A DNA stretch of 64,000 bases from Sinorhizobium sp. A49 (GTDB taxonomy: Bacteria; Pseudomonadota; Alphaproteobacteria; Rhizobiales; Rhizobiaceae). Positions 1 through 8,114 of this stretch are shown one piece after another. The DNA lies in the NCBI RefSeq assembly GCF_002002725.1, contig NZ_MUNW01000054.1, positions 1-64,000 of the forward strand. Direction: 5' to 3'. Within the stretch, counting starts at the first letter, position 1; every line of letters starts with the position of its first letter. The notes under the pieces were generated by a model, which saw only the letters and a list, made by a program, of their open reading frames with translations, had not been told where the DNA came from and did no database searches. A program made the position numbers and the translations under genes.

Positions 1-652
1 CCACCGTGCCGGCCGAGCCGGCCGGCGCCGTAGCTGTGATCTGCGTATCGCTGTTGATCGTGAAACCGGACGCCGCCGTGGCGCCGAACGTCACCGCCGT
101 GGCGTTGAGGAGATTGGTGCCCGTTATGACCACCAGCGTGCCACCGCCGGTCGGCCCCGAGGCCGGGGCGACCGCCGTTACGGTTGGCTGAGCGTTATAG
201 GTGAAGTTGAGCGTCGCGGGCGTATTTGCTTCCGGAGTCTGATCATCGGCAGCACCGGTAAACATATAACCGGAATAGACATCAGTCTCCGACGACGGCG
301 CGGTCAGTAGTTTAATCTGGAGTGCAGCCGTATTTACATTGAACGTAAATTCATAGACTCCCCCATTGCTTCCAGTTGCGCTCTCTGGGGCAGGAACTCC
401 GGTGTCGTCTACCGCGCCGAGGCCGTATATATTTGTGATATCCGTCGGCACATTGTAGAAACTACTGAAGCTGCCGAACCACAACGTCTCGCACGTGCTG
501 GTATTGATCGTTTGCGTCTGACCAACTGCGGTGAAGGTGACATTCCATGTGCAGGCGGCATGGGCGGAAAGAGCGCTTGCCAGCCAAAACGCTATTGCTA
601 TTGCACCGGCACGAACCATGCCGAGAAGAGCCGACTGGATGAGGCGTGACAT
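1..652 (-). CDS. Secreted TIG/IPT-domain protein, N-terminal part (cut by left edge)
   Basis: The frame is open from an ATG at 652 to the left edge (217 codons), so only the N-terminus is present. A basic start and hydrophobic stretch ending near an AHA-A site (about residues 1-32) looks like a Sec signal peptide. After a roughly 110-residue region rich in Thr, Ser and Asn, residues about 155-217 have the Ig-like TIG/IPT pattern (PxxGPTGGGTLVxITGxNL followed by VTFG), often found in large surface or autotransporter-like proteins. A GGAG lies nine bases before the ATG. The protein is probably exported and possibly repetitive beyond the edge; its function cannot be judged from this part. Confidence 0.7.
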   Translation of the reverse strand, partial: MSRLIQSALLGMVRAGAIAIAFWLASALSAHAACTWNVTFTAVGQTQTINTSTCETLWFGSFSSFYNVPTDITNIYGLGAVDDTGVPAPESATGSNGGVYEFTFNVNTAALQIKLLTAPSSETDVYSGYMFTGAADDQTPEANTPATLNFTYNAQPTVTAVAPASGPTGGGTLVVITGTNLLNATAVTFGATAASGFTINSDTQITATAPAGSAGTV

Positions 653-1047
653 CACCGCAAGCTCCGGACGCCACACACCTGAGAGACCGTCACGGCCGAG
701 CCGCCAAATAGCGTCGGGGCCTTGCCAGGTCCCAATATCCCATGCCCGCACTTATGTAGTCCCCCAACCACAGCACCGATAAAACAGCTCAGATCAAATT
801 CAGAATATCGAAAGCCGAAACTATCCGGTTTAAATTGTATTCATCGCACAATGCGCGCAGTCCGACTTGGCAGATTCCAAATACGAATGCAACCTGTACA
901 CGAAGCGCCTTTTTCGGGGGAATGTCCGCTCTTTGTTCAGTTGTATGGACGAGCCGCACTCATCAGATTGATGGAGCATCACGGCCGGGTTCAGCAGAGC
1001 CTCGAGTTAAGGACAAGCGAAATCCGCTCAGTTGAAGCAAGCCGAGG
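653..1047. other. Intergenic stretch, nothing recognised
   Basis: About 400 bases between the secreted protein and the LysR remnant. Reading frames here have no familiar motif and no ribosome binding site. It probably carries the promoter of the secreted protein, but I could not pick a convincing one. Confidence 0.4.
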
Positions 1048-1279
1048 AGCAAGATCAAGATGGGAACCGTCTATCCGGCAACGATCGGTCGGCTGCCGGC
1101 GCTCCTGGCCCCGCATCGGCCGCAAGTATCCCGATATCGAGCTGCATATCATGAGCGGTTCGACCAACGACATCATCCGCGGCCTTTAGAACGGCCAGAT
1201 CTTCATCCGCCCCGCCGAAAACATCGGTTCGCTCCGGTTCTTCTCGATCGCGCATGAGCGTTATCTTCTGGAGATTTGA
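1048..1279 (+). pseudogene. LysR-type regulator remnant (effector-domain fragment)
   Basis: The frame containing position 1060 reads like the start of a LysR effector domain (KIKMGTVYPATIGRLPALLA). The match then jumps frame near 1110 to IGRKYPDIELHIMSGSTND, runs into a stop at 1187-1189 and continues as about 29 more related residues to a stop at 1277. The DNA-binding half and the rest of the effector domain are missing. One frameshift, one internal stop and truncation at both ends mark it as dead. Its end overlaps the end of an opposing remnant at 1261. Confidence 0.5.
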
Positions 1280-1475
1280 TGATACGTTGGGGCTAATTGC
1301 CCTTGTCGTTCGAGGAGACGCAGCAAGACCCTGTTGGCATGGGTGAAATTAGGGAGTTGACCTGGAGGTGGTATGCCCATTTATCACCGTGAAAGAGGTT
1401 ATTGCAGAAGCGCCAAACCAGCACGGTGAGCAGCCAATCGCGTGGATCGTTGTCGCTGCCATCGCAAACCAACTA
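1261..1475 (-). pseudogene. HEPN-like small protein remnant, C-terminal part
   Basis: Reading leftward from about 1475, the translation contains DPRDWLLTVLVWRFCNNLFHGDKW, then shifts frame and continues as NFTHANRVLLRLLERQGQ to a natural stop at 1261. The Arg-x6-His pattern in the RFCNNLFHG stretch is the usual HEPN signature, seen in small toxins and RNases and in uncharacterised proteobacterial proteins. No start or N-terminal half is visible. The frameshift and missing front indicate a decayed gene. The family call rests on the motif alone. Confidence 0.4.
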
Positions 1476-1547
1476 GATAACGGCGGGTTTGGTCGTCACG
1501 CAGATCCTCGGCAAGCTGTATTCCGGCGAGTAAACGGCCCACGAATG

Positions 1548-2270
1548 CTATTCGGGCGCGGTCGTCGATGTCCACTTGCCAGACAGGACGAGTGGCGACA
1601 GGCTGAGATCGCCGACGACCTGCTCGACCAGTTGGTTCTGCTCCCTTGCGGTGTAGACGACGGCTTCGACTGCGACAATGCCACCCTCGCTCGCAGAGTG
1701 ACTTTCAAGTCCCCGGAGACGCAGCTTTCGCGCCTCCATCGCCTGCAGCAGGGCTGAGCGCACGACGGCCTCTTCCTGGGCCAGGCATTTCAGCTCGATC
1801 ATGTAATAACGCTCGACGGCTTCCTTCTCCGGCGCGTGCCGCTCGATCAGCGCGCCGATGCGGGGCATGGTGAGGTTGATCAGGAGAACGAACGCGCAGG
1901 CCTCAGACGCCGCAAGCAAATAGCCATAGCCGGCCAGCACGCCGACGGCACCGGTAGACCAGACCGTCGCCGCTCCGCTCAAGCCCCGAACGCTCAGCCC
2001 ATCACGCATGATCAGGCCGGCCCCGAGAAAGCCGATCCCGGTCACGACCTGCCCGCCCATGCGCACATCCGTGCCGCCGTCGATCAGCATGCCAAGCGAG
2101 GTGAAGGCCGCAGCACCCAGCGAAACCAGCGCATGAGTGGTGAGACCCGTGTACCGCTGTCGCCACTGACGCTCCAGCCCGATCACCATACCGAGGAAGG
2201 CGGCGATGGCGAGATTGGGCGTGATCGACAGCTCGTTCAGGAGGGTTGATCCAAAAGACGACATTCGCAT
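1548..2270 (-). CDS. mgtC: MgtC/SapB family inner-membrane protein
   Basis: The 240-residue protein has the MgtC membrane domain: about five hydrophobic segments in residues 15-135, the GQVVTGIGFLGAGLI motif near 73-87 and GLSGAATVWSTGAVGVLAG near 97-114, followed by a soluble ACT-like C-terminal part (about 150-230). MgtC proteins support growth at low Mg2+ and, in Salmonella, restrain the F1Fo ATP synthase. The start ATG gives a normal N-terminus; a second Met two codons on is possible. Neighbours are pseudogene remnants, so context adds nothing. I found no recognisable Mg2+ leader upstream. Confidence 0.85.
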   Translation of the reverse strand: MRMSSFGSTLLNELSITPNLAIAAFLGMVIGLERQWRQRYTGLTTHALVSLGAAAFTSLGMLIDGGTDVRMGGQVVTGIGFLGAGLIMRDGLSVRGLSGAATVWSTGAVGVLAGYGYLLAASEACAFVLLINLTMPRIGALIERHAPEKEAVERYYMIELKCLAQEEAVVRSALLQAMEARKLRLRGLESHSASEGGIVAVEAVVYTAREQNQLVEQVVGDLSLSPLVLSGKWTSTTAPE

Positions 2271-2373
2271 TTCCTGTTCAGCATGCGCGACAAGGAGAGC
2301 CTGAAGGGGCTTGAGCGATTGCTGGCGCGGGTCGATTTAACCGGCTTGCCACAGTACTTGCAAGCGGCTTGCA

Positions 2374-2532
2374 CCCGCCGACAATAGCGCCCGCTAAAGA
2401 GAGGTGCGATAACTTCAGTCGCTGCAAATTTGCAGCAAGCCAGCGCCGCATCGGGATCATGGCCAATAGGAAGATTCCGATTGCCGCGTCCACCGCGCGA
2501 GGAGGCTGAACCAACATTGTCCCCGCGGCCAA
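2374..2532 (-). pseudogene. TauE/SafE-type permease fragment
   Basis: About 50 residues reading leftward from 2523 (QPPRAVDAAIGIFLLAMIPM, RRW, a Leu-rich stretch, then HLSLAGAIVGG) resemble the middle of a TauE/SafE sulfite-exporter-type permease: an amphipathic helix, a transmembrane helix ending in Pro and basic residues, and the GAxxG motif. The rest of the family (about 250 residues) is absent on both sides. The assignment is by pattern memory only. Confidence 0.3.
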
Positions 2533-2786
2533 TGCGGATGCCGGTATTCTCGTTGCGGCGTAGGCTGCACCCCCGCGCCAATTTCTGTTGGCAGTCTCAA
2601 ATGCTTGATCCGCTGTTTCGGCGACGCCCTCGAGAAAAAACTCGATTCAAGCGTCGCAAGTGCCGTATTCGCAGGACTTCCTGCAGCACCCGGGAATGGT
2701 CGGCCCGGCCCGTGTACCCCTTGCGAAAAGGCTCGACTACCCGAAGATCCCCCCCCCACTTTTTTCCGCTCCCCGGCACGCCTTTA

Positions 2787-2867
2787 CGGCTGCCAAGGTT
2801 CGGGCCTTATCGGCTCCAATGAGGAACAACCAACAATGTCAACGGCAAGAATTGCAACCAGGCGCCG
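2787..2867 (-). pseudogene. Class III adenylate/guanylate cyclase N-terminal fragment
   Basis: The peptide RRLVAILAVDIVGCSSLE is very close to the N-terminal signature of rhizobial class III cyclases (RRLAAILAADVVGYSRLM). It ends at a stop after nine unrelated residues, and no catalytic domain follows. No start codon or binding site belongs to it. It appears to be a scrap of a once longer gene. Confidence 0.3.
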
Positions 2868-3337
2868 TTGTGAACGAACAGCTTCAATACCCGTCTTTGC
2901 AGGCGCGACTGTTCCAGCCATTGCGAAGGCGCACGGTTGGACTGCCGACACTATCGACGTCGTCTTCTGGCCCGCGACTTCTACAGCATCACGCAGGACC
3001 ATTGGACGGCCTGGCGCGAGCTGGGTCTGCGAAATTCCGTCAGCAGGCAGGACCCGGGCGCGTTCGCACGACACATCTTGTTCGCGATTGCAGATCTGAT
3101 GCAAGCTGCCCGGCAGCCACCCCGTTGCGGCGCGACCGACATGACGGAGATTGAGAGAGTACGCTCCGATCGTGCGGAAGCGCTCAGAACCCGGTCGATG
3201 AGGGGGAAGCTGGCATTGAAAGGGCCGGAGCGATATCGTCAGCGCATAGCCGAGCGCGGCGAGATGTTGCTCAGTGTTTTCGCCACGCCGCTTTGCAAAC
3301 GGGTTCTGTGTTCGTATCTCTTCAAGGCGTCAGACCT

Positions 3338-4378
3338 TCAATATTTCTTTTTGCGAACGATCTTGTTGCCGCGTGGTCCGCTGATGACAGGTGTTCTGTC
3401 ACGGTTTTCAGAAACAAGACTTCGCCAGCGTTCTATACGGTCGGCGGCCAAAGTGCCGCTTTTGACAGCTGCCTGAACCGCGCAGCCCGGCTCATGCGCA
3501 TGGGTACAATCGCGAAATCGGCAACGCGGTGCCAGTTCCGTTATGTCGGAAAAAAGCGTGTCGATCCCGTCGGTGATATCGCTGACGTAAAGTGTTCTTA
3601 TTCCGGGCGTGTCTATGACCCAGCCGCCGCCCGGAATGGCATGCAGCGAGCGCGCGGTCGTGGTGTGACGGCCTTGCGCGTCATGTTCGCGAATAGTCCC
3701 GGTTTTCTGCTTTGAGTCAGATGCAGGTCCGGTCAGCGTGTTCACCAACGTCGATTTGCCTACTCCGGACGATCCGACCAGGGCGATCGTTTGGCCAACG
3801 CCGCACCAGGAACTCAACAGGGAGCTTGCATCGGCGGAGCGCCCATTCAGGGCAACGACAGGTAGGTCACGCTGCAAAGCCTCGGCTTTGGCCTGAAATA
3901 CTCCAACGTCGTCCGCGGTGTCAGCCTTGGTCAACACGATGACCGGTTTGCTGCCCGCCTGGTTGGCCATGATCAGGTAACGTTCCAGCCGGTCAACATT
4001 GAAATCGGCGTTGCACGACGTCACGATCAACAGTGTGTCGATGTTGGCAGCAACAAGTTGTTGGCCACGTCCGACTTCCGGGCGTCGCATAAACACGGTT
4101 TTCCGGTCAAGCCGGCTGACAAACATGTCGGACTTGGGATCGGCAAGCACCCAATCGCCCACCGCGAAGTCAGCCGTATTGGCATTGGCTGGTAGCTCTA
4201 GCCTGACTGACCCCGTGGCGCCCATCGCCTCAATGCGTGCCCGGTGCACCGATGCGACGCGCATGGGTACGAGGTCTTCCTCGGTCGGCTTTACCTGATC
4301 CGCAAAAAAGCCAGACCAACCAAGCATTTCCAACGCTGAGTGGAGACAGGAGTTCGTCAAATTTTGCTTCGCATTCAT
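3338..4378 (-). CDS. rsgA: Ribosome small-subunit-dependent GTPase A
   Basis: A circularly permuted GTPase that helps 30S subunit maturation. In the 346-residue protein the motifs occur in the permuted order: G4 LTKAD at 149-153, G1 GSSGVGKS at 202-209 and G3 DTPG at 256-259. An OB-fold region precedes them (about 40-95) and a zinc knuckle follows (C286, C291, H293, C299). I start at the ATG at 4378; a TTG two codons earlier is possible, and neither has a clear Shine-Dalgarno. Rhizobia often carry extra RsgA copies, so this may not be the housekeeping copy. Confidence 0.88.
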   Translation of the reverse strand: MNAKQNLTNSCLHSALEMLGWSGFFADQVKPTEEDLVPMRVASVHRARIEAMGATGSVRLELPANANTADFAVGDWVLADPKSDMFVSRLDRKTVFMRRPEVGRGQQLVAANIDTLLIVTSCNADFNVDRLERYLIMANQAGSKPVIVLTKADTADDVGVFQAKAEALQRDLPVVALNGRSADASSLLSSWCGVGQTIALVGSSGVGKSTLVNTLTGPASDSKQKTGTIREHDAQGRHTTTARSLHAIPGGGWVIDTPGIRTLYVSDITDGIDTLFSDITELAPRCRFRDCTHAHEPGCAVQAAVKSGTLAADRIERWRSLVSENRDRTPVISGPRGNKIVRKKKY

Positions 4379-4415
4379 TGACAAAGTTTGCCTTTGATTT
4401 TTGCAGGCTTCCTGC

Positions 4416-4592
4416 CTAGTTGCGCTGATGATCTCGCTTCGGCAAAGAATTTGCGTAAGCAGCGGCCTCGCCGGAGTAGGGAAAATCGTCCCCTAACTGA
4501 CGGTCACCGTCATAAACTTTGAAGGCGGGTCCATCGACTTCGACGATCTTATACCCATTAACGTATTCAAACTTTGGCGTTTTCCAACCCAT
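4416..4592 (-). CDS. Small unknown protein, 58 residues
   Basis: A short frame starts at an ATG preceded by TGGAGAG five bases upstream, a strong ribosome binding site. The protein begins MGWKTPKFEYVNGYKIVEVD and has balanced composition with alternating aromatic and acidic residues, unlike the shadow frames around it. There is no signal peptide or membrane segment. It may be co-transcribed ahead of rsgA, whose start is 38 bases downstream of its stop. I do not recognise the family. Confidence 0.55.
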   Translation of the reverse strand: MGWKTPKFEYVNGYKIVEVDGPAFKVYDGDRQLGDDFPYSGEAAAYANSLPKRDHQRN

Positions 4593-4837
4593 AAATGCTC
4601 TCCAGTTTCGGTCCAGTGTTTCCGAACTCTGGAATGATGTCCGGCTGTCATACTTCGCCGTCTATCGCCATATCACGTGCCTGCACAAAAGACGAACGAG
4701 CCAACACCGGTTCGTATCCCATAAAGAGAATAGATCTGATGGTCGGCTTCAGACACAAAGCGGACATCAGGTGTTTCTAGTTGCACCGGTAGGTGACCTT
4801 GGCTCCTTATGCGGACAAAGAATCAAGGTTGATAACT

Positions 4838-5524
4838 ATGTCGATGCTTCTGGTCCCTGGCTTCATGCTCGATGCCGATCTCTGGCGAGATGTGGAGCCA
4901 GCATTAACTGAATTCGGGCCTCTGCTTCACGCCGACCTCTCACAAGACAGCACGATCGTCGAGATGGCATACCGCGCTCTATCGGCAGCTTCACCCGAAT
5001 TTGTGTTGGTCGGTTTCTCTATGGGCGGATACGTCGCGCGAGAAATAGTTCGCCAAGCGCCTGAACGCGTAACCGCGCTCGTTCTGATTGCGACGTCCGC
5101 GCGCGGAGATAGTGAAATACAAGTCCAGAGGAAAGCCGCCATCGCTATGCAGAAAGATGTTTCTGGGTTCAAAAGTCTCAGCGCGTCGGCAGTGGCATCC
5201 TCGCTGCATCCGAACAACGCAGGTCGGTCGGATTTTATCGCGCGGATTCAGGAGATGGGGCATCGGCTGGGTGGAGAAACGTTTCGGCGACAGTCCCTTC
5301 TCGAAAGGAGGGACGAGCGGGATGGCCTTGGAGCGATCAAAACTCCGACCCTCGTTATCGCGGGAGAGCAGGATAAGCTTAGAAGTCGGATGGAAGTCCT
5401 TGAGCTTCACCAAGGGCTAGTTGGCTCAGCGTTCGAGACGATCGAGAACACGGGGCACATGATCCCCCTGGAAGAGCCGCATCGTTTAGCGGAGATCATA
5501 AGACACTGGCTCAGGCGACAATAA
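4838..5524 (+). CDS. Alpha/beta-hydrolase
   Basis: A 228-residue alpha/beta-hydrolase fold protein. It begins LLVPGFMLDADLW (oxyanion region), has the nucleophile elbow GFSMGG with the catalytic Ser near residue 78, a likely acid Asp in AGEQDKL and the catalytic His in ENTGHMIPLEEP near the end. I choose the ATG at 4838 because the fold begins there; an in-frame ATG at 4793 would add 15 unrelated residues. The substrate is unknown; similar short hydrolases cleave small esters. There is no signal peptide. It appears to be a single-gene unit. Confidence 0.75.
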   Translation: MSMLLVPGFMLDADLWRDVEPALTEFGPLLHADLSQDSTIVEMAYRALSAASPEFVLVGFSMGGYVAREIVRQAPERVTALVLIATSARGDSEIQVQRKAAIAMQKDVSGFKSLSASAVASSLHPNNAGRSDFIARIQEMGHRLGGETFRRQSLLERRDERDGLGAIKTPTLVIAGEQDKLRSRMEVLELHQGLVGSAFETIENTGHMIPLEEPHRLAEIIRHWLRRQ

Positions 5525-5593
5525 ATGCCTGCGATCTTCTCTTAATGTATCGGCTAGAACTGCGCGCGCTGATCCTTCCGCGCCGGTGTCCTC

Positions 5594-5917
5594 CTAAGAC
5601 AGCATCTTGAGACCATGTTTCCGGACGATTGAGAGCAGCTTCAATGCGGGGCCGCTCGGCCGCTTCGCGCCTGTTTCCCACTTTTGCACTGTCGATTCAC
5701 TGGTGTTTAGGTGTCGCGCGAAGACTGGCTGGCTGACATGATTGTTCTCGCGCAGCGCCTTGATCTCGCTTGGCGACAGCTCTTGGGGGATGGACAGGCG
5801 AGTCTCATCGAAGGTCTTCATGGTTTCCTTGTCGATGGTGCCTGCCGCATACATATCTTCGACGGCGCTATGGATCGCCTCAAAGGCATCGCTCTTGAAC
5901 TTGCGCTTAGTCGTCAT
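5594..5917 (-). CDS. Xre-family antitoxin of a type II toxin-antitoxin pair
   Basis: A 107-residue protein with an N-terminal helical arm and a C-terminal Xre helix-turn-helix (about residues 48-100: IKALRENNHVSQPVFARHL, then STVQKWETGAKRPSGPALKLL). In HigA/NadS-like systems such a protein neutralises the toxin and represses the operon. Its start overlaps the end of the toxin gene by 11 bases, giving toxin-first order. The frame is open far upstream of 5917, but that part is the toxin read in another frame. Confidence 0.85.
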   Translation of the reverse strand: MTTKRKFKSDAFEAIHSAVEDMYAAGTIDKETMKTFDETRLSIPQELSPSEIKALRENNHVSQPVFARHLNTSESTVQKWETGAKRPSGPALKLLSIVRKHGLKMLS

Positions 5918-6275
5918 TGCAAATCTCCAATAGGGCGCCGGTCCCGATTTCGGCATCAAGCTCGGCCTGTGTCTTGCGCCGATAGAGTTCAGCGAGCTTC
6001 CGGAAAGCCATGAGCTCGTCGTCATCAATGTTTGCGCGGTCCTTCTTCGCGAACAGATAGGCGAACACCCAGTATTCACCGCCTTTTGCCAGAACGATCG
6101 AACGGTGCATGTTATCGTTGAGCCGCTTCTTGAACACGCCGCCACCGAGATCGTCAGCCTGTCCGCGTGCGACTTGCTCAATCGCCTTGCAAAGGGCCCT
6201 GTCGGAGATCCGTGCTTTCTTCGCTGCTTGGAAAACCACGCCGTTCTGAAAGTCCGTTCTGACATCGCGTTGCAT
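5907..6275 (-). CDS. RelE-like toxin (PF06296-type) of a type II pair
   Basis: A 122-residue protein with the layout of the RelE-like family PF06296: KKARISDRALCKAI, then DLGGGVFKKRL, HRSIVLAKGGEYWVFAYLFAKKDRANI and a C-terminal helical segment ending LLEI. Such toxins usually cleave mRNA on the ribosome. The ATG at 6275 fits the family's N-terminus although its upstream sequence has a weak binding site; the frame stays open to 6350. It is translationally linked to the downstream antitoxin. The neighbouring integrase scrap suggests the pair marks an old mobile element. Confidence 0.82.
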   Translation of the reverse strand: MQRDVRTDFQNGVVFQAAKKARISDRALCKAIEQVARGQADDLGGGVFKKRLNDNMHRSIVLAKGGEYWVFAYLFAKKDRANIDDDELMAFRKLAELYRRKTQAELDAEIGTGALLEICNDD

Positions 6276-6295
6276 AGCGCTGGGTGCTATGCCTA

Positions 6296-6529
6296 TCAAG
6301 TTTTCGGGAAGATCGCGGAGACTACGCTGCTTCCCATACCTGCTTCCCATACCTGAGTCAGAATCTTGTCAGCAAGCGCTGCTTTGTCCTGTGGCAAGAA
6401 GCGGCCGTAATGGCCGGCGACCATCTCCGGGGTATCCCGGACTGCGTAGCTTGCCCGCTGGTAGGATGGCCAGCCTCCAGTGCCACGTGTGATGGACGCC
6501 AACCCATCGCCTCCCATTGACGTGGACAA
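6296..6529 (-). pseudogene. Tyrosine recombinase/integrase C-terminal remnant
   Basis: The translation contains RDTPEMVAGHYGRFLPQDKA followed by LADKILTQVWEA, which resembles the end of a phage-type tyrosine recombinase, where GDTxxxVxxHY supplies the catalytic Tyr. A second frame just upstream reads HHTWHWRLAILPAGK, like the preceding RHTxAxxxLxAG motif, so there is a frameshift near 6460. The catalytic core before it is missing. It lies 20 bases upstream of the toxin gene on the same strand. Confidence 0.45.
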
Positions 6530-6592
6530 TTTTCACAACAATAGGATCAAGCAAGAAATTGTGCTAAGCGCCAGTCAAACAGGAGAATAATC

Positions 6593-6823
6593 GTGACTGA
6601 GCCGACCGTAGCAGACGCAACAAACCGCATTTATGAATCGCTCCAGGCGGACAATGCCGACATCGATGTGCATATCGCGGCCCTCAAGGCAGCGTTGGCG
6701 CGGGCGGGATTGAAAGAGGCCGTGTTCGACCCTGCTAAGCTCGTGCAAAACAATCGCTCTGGCAGGAAGCTTATGCAGGCCTACTTTCGCCAGCGCGGCG
6801 TGACGGTGAAGTTCTCGGCTTGA
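6593..6823 (+). CDS. Small conserved hypothetical protein, 76 residues
   Basis: The start is GTG with CAGGAG eight to nine bases upstream. The protein is a small basic/helical one: residues 8-40 form a likely helix (NRIYESLQADNADIDVHIAA) and the C-terminus reads RSGRKLMQAYFRQRGVTVKF, suggesting a compact nucleic-acid- or protein-binding domain. I believe similar proteins are common in rhizobia but cannot name the family. There is no signal peptide or membrane segment. Confidence 0.6.
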   Translation: MTEPTVADATNRIYESLQADNADIDVHIAALKAALARAGLKEAVFDPAKLVQNNRSGRKLMQAYFRQRGVTVKFSA

Positions 6824-7243
6824 TGACGCTTCCATTGACGCCAGACAGGCCGCATTAAGAGGGCCGGTTACCCTCAATGGCCTGACACCCAAGTTTTGAC
6901 CTCAGGCGCGAATTGAAGTGCGGCCTCCGTTCCGGGTGCTGCCCAAGCAATGGCGTACGGGAGACAACGAAATGGCCAAGCTTGGGTCTCGTGAGAAGTC
7001 GCGAGCGGTCTAAGCTCAACAGCAGGTTTTAGTTGAGCGCTGCCCATCCCGTTGCCGGAGTTCGGTACGATCGGTGGCAAGGCGTGACGGGCATTGTGCC
7101 GTGCTTGTTTTCGTTTGGTGGTTCCAGATCGAATGCAACGATCACTGGAGACCTGCACGCTGACCCCCCATAGCCAACAGGTGCTGACCTCGGCCTCCCA
7201 CCGAAGAAACTTGCCATGGCCGCTTTGCGGTCCGTGCGGAGCG
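6824..7243. other. Intergenic stretch, nothing recognised
   Basis: About 420 bases between the small gene and the tetR-type regulator. Frames on both strands lack known motifs or binding sites. No tRNA-like cloverleaf, terminator with a T run or direct repeat stood out. Confidence 0.4.
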
Positions 7244-7930
7244 CTACATGGGCAGGCGAACCGGCGCTGATCTCACGTAGGTTTCAATCAAGTCGACGAC
7301 ATGCTGCCTTCGTTCGACGCCGATCTGTTCCGAGGACAGGTCGACCCCGAATGTGACCGAAAGCGTGTAGCGGCTGGAGATGTGAATGAAGCTCAACGCG
7401 ACAATCGATATGTAGAGCTGCATGGCATCGATGCCCGGCTGTATGCCGCCGGCGGCCACGCCTCGATCGAGCAGCGTCTGGATCGAATCGATCAACGGCC
7501 TGGACGAGCGCGGTATGCTGTCGATCGTGCGAATGAACTCGCCCTGCATCAGGTTCTCTGCAAGGACCATTTTGATGAAGGCGGGCGTTGCCGCCATGTA
7601 GTCGTAGGTGAAGGCAGTGAGCGCCGCGATCCCTTCGACCGGATCGCGATCCAAGATATTGAGTCCCGCTTCGTTGCTGCGAAGGTCGTCGTAAACGTCC
7701 TGGAGTGCTGCCTTGTAGAGCAGCTCCTTGCTCTGGAAATAATGGTAGAGCATGCGGATGTTGCATCCGGCGCGCTCGACGATGCGGGCGGTGCTGGCGC
7801 CGCTCAGGCCGTGCTCGCAGAACTCGGCTATTCCCGCTTCGAGGATGGATCGCCGCGTCGCCTGGGCGTTGCGCGAGCGCGTCCCACTTGTTTCCACCTG
7901 ATGGTGATCACCGTTTTCCGCGTCACTCAT
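7244..7930 (-). CDS. TetR-family transcriptional regulator
   Basis: A 228-residue regulator. The N-terminal helix-turn-helix reads RRSILEAGIAEFCEHG, then STARIVERAGCNIRMLYHYF at about residues 25-70, typical of TetR. The rest is an all-helical ligand-binding domain. I choose the second Met (7930) because AAGGGTGG precedes it at good distance; the first ATG six codons earlier lies inside that sequence. It is divergent from the ABC importer operon, and a perfect 7-bp inverted repeat lies over that operon's promoter, so it probably represses the importer until a substrate binds. Confidence 0.85.
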   Translation of the reverse strand: MSDAENGDHHQVETSGTRSRNAQATRRSILEAGIAEFCEHGLSGASTARIVERAGCNIRMLYHYFQSKELLYKAALQDVYDDLRSNEAGLNILDRDPVEGIAALTAFTYDYMAATPAFIKMVLAENLMQGEFIRTIDSIPRSSRPLIDSIQTLLDRGVAAGGIQPGIDAMQLYISIVALSFIHISSRYTLSVTFGVDLSSEQIGVERRQHVVDLIETYVRSAPVRLPM

Positions 7931-7996
7931 TCTGCATCCACCCTTCATTGTGCCAATCGGCAGAGATCTTTCTACCGCATCCGGTCATCGTGGCAA

Positions 7997-8027
7997 TTGA
8001 CAACCAAGTAAGTAATAGCATACTTAC
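7997..8027 (+). promoter_or_regulatory. Promoter with TetR-type operator for the importer operon
   Basis: A -35 hexamer TTGACA (7997-8002) is followed after 16 bases by CATACT (8019-8024). The inverted repeat GTAAGTA-N6-TACTTAC (8008-8014 and 8021-8027) covers the spacer and -10 element. Binding of the adjacent TetR-type protein there would block transcription. The promoter is 90 bases before the substrate-binding gene. Confidence 0.65.
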
Positions 8028-8114
8028 AAAAATAGAGGAGCGGCTTTTTGCGATGCAGGAGGCAAGCTTGAGAAGCGCCCGCTTGAGGAAGCGGGCGACA
8101 GAGGGGAAGGGCTA

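Larger units (their letters stand above)
2271..3337. other. Gene-poor stretch with decayed fragments
   Basis: About 1.07 kb between mgtC and rsgA contains two minus-strand remnants listed separately (TauE/SafE-like and cyclase-like). Several longer open frames on both strands (for example around 2600-3150) have erratic composition, no ribosome binding site and no family motif, so I do not call them genes. Confidence 0.5.

Noticed and set aside
2271-2600. Possible Mg2+ riboswitch leader of mgtC
   Set aside because: I could not fold any M-box or mgtA-type structure by eye, and a permease fragment occupies most of the region.
2605-3476. Plus-strand open frames of 164-179 codons between mgtC and rsgA
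   Set aside because: No ribosome binding site, erratic composition and no recognisable domain; they overlap decayed minus-strand fragments.
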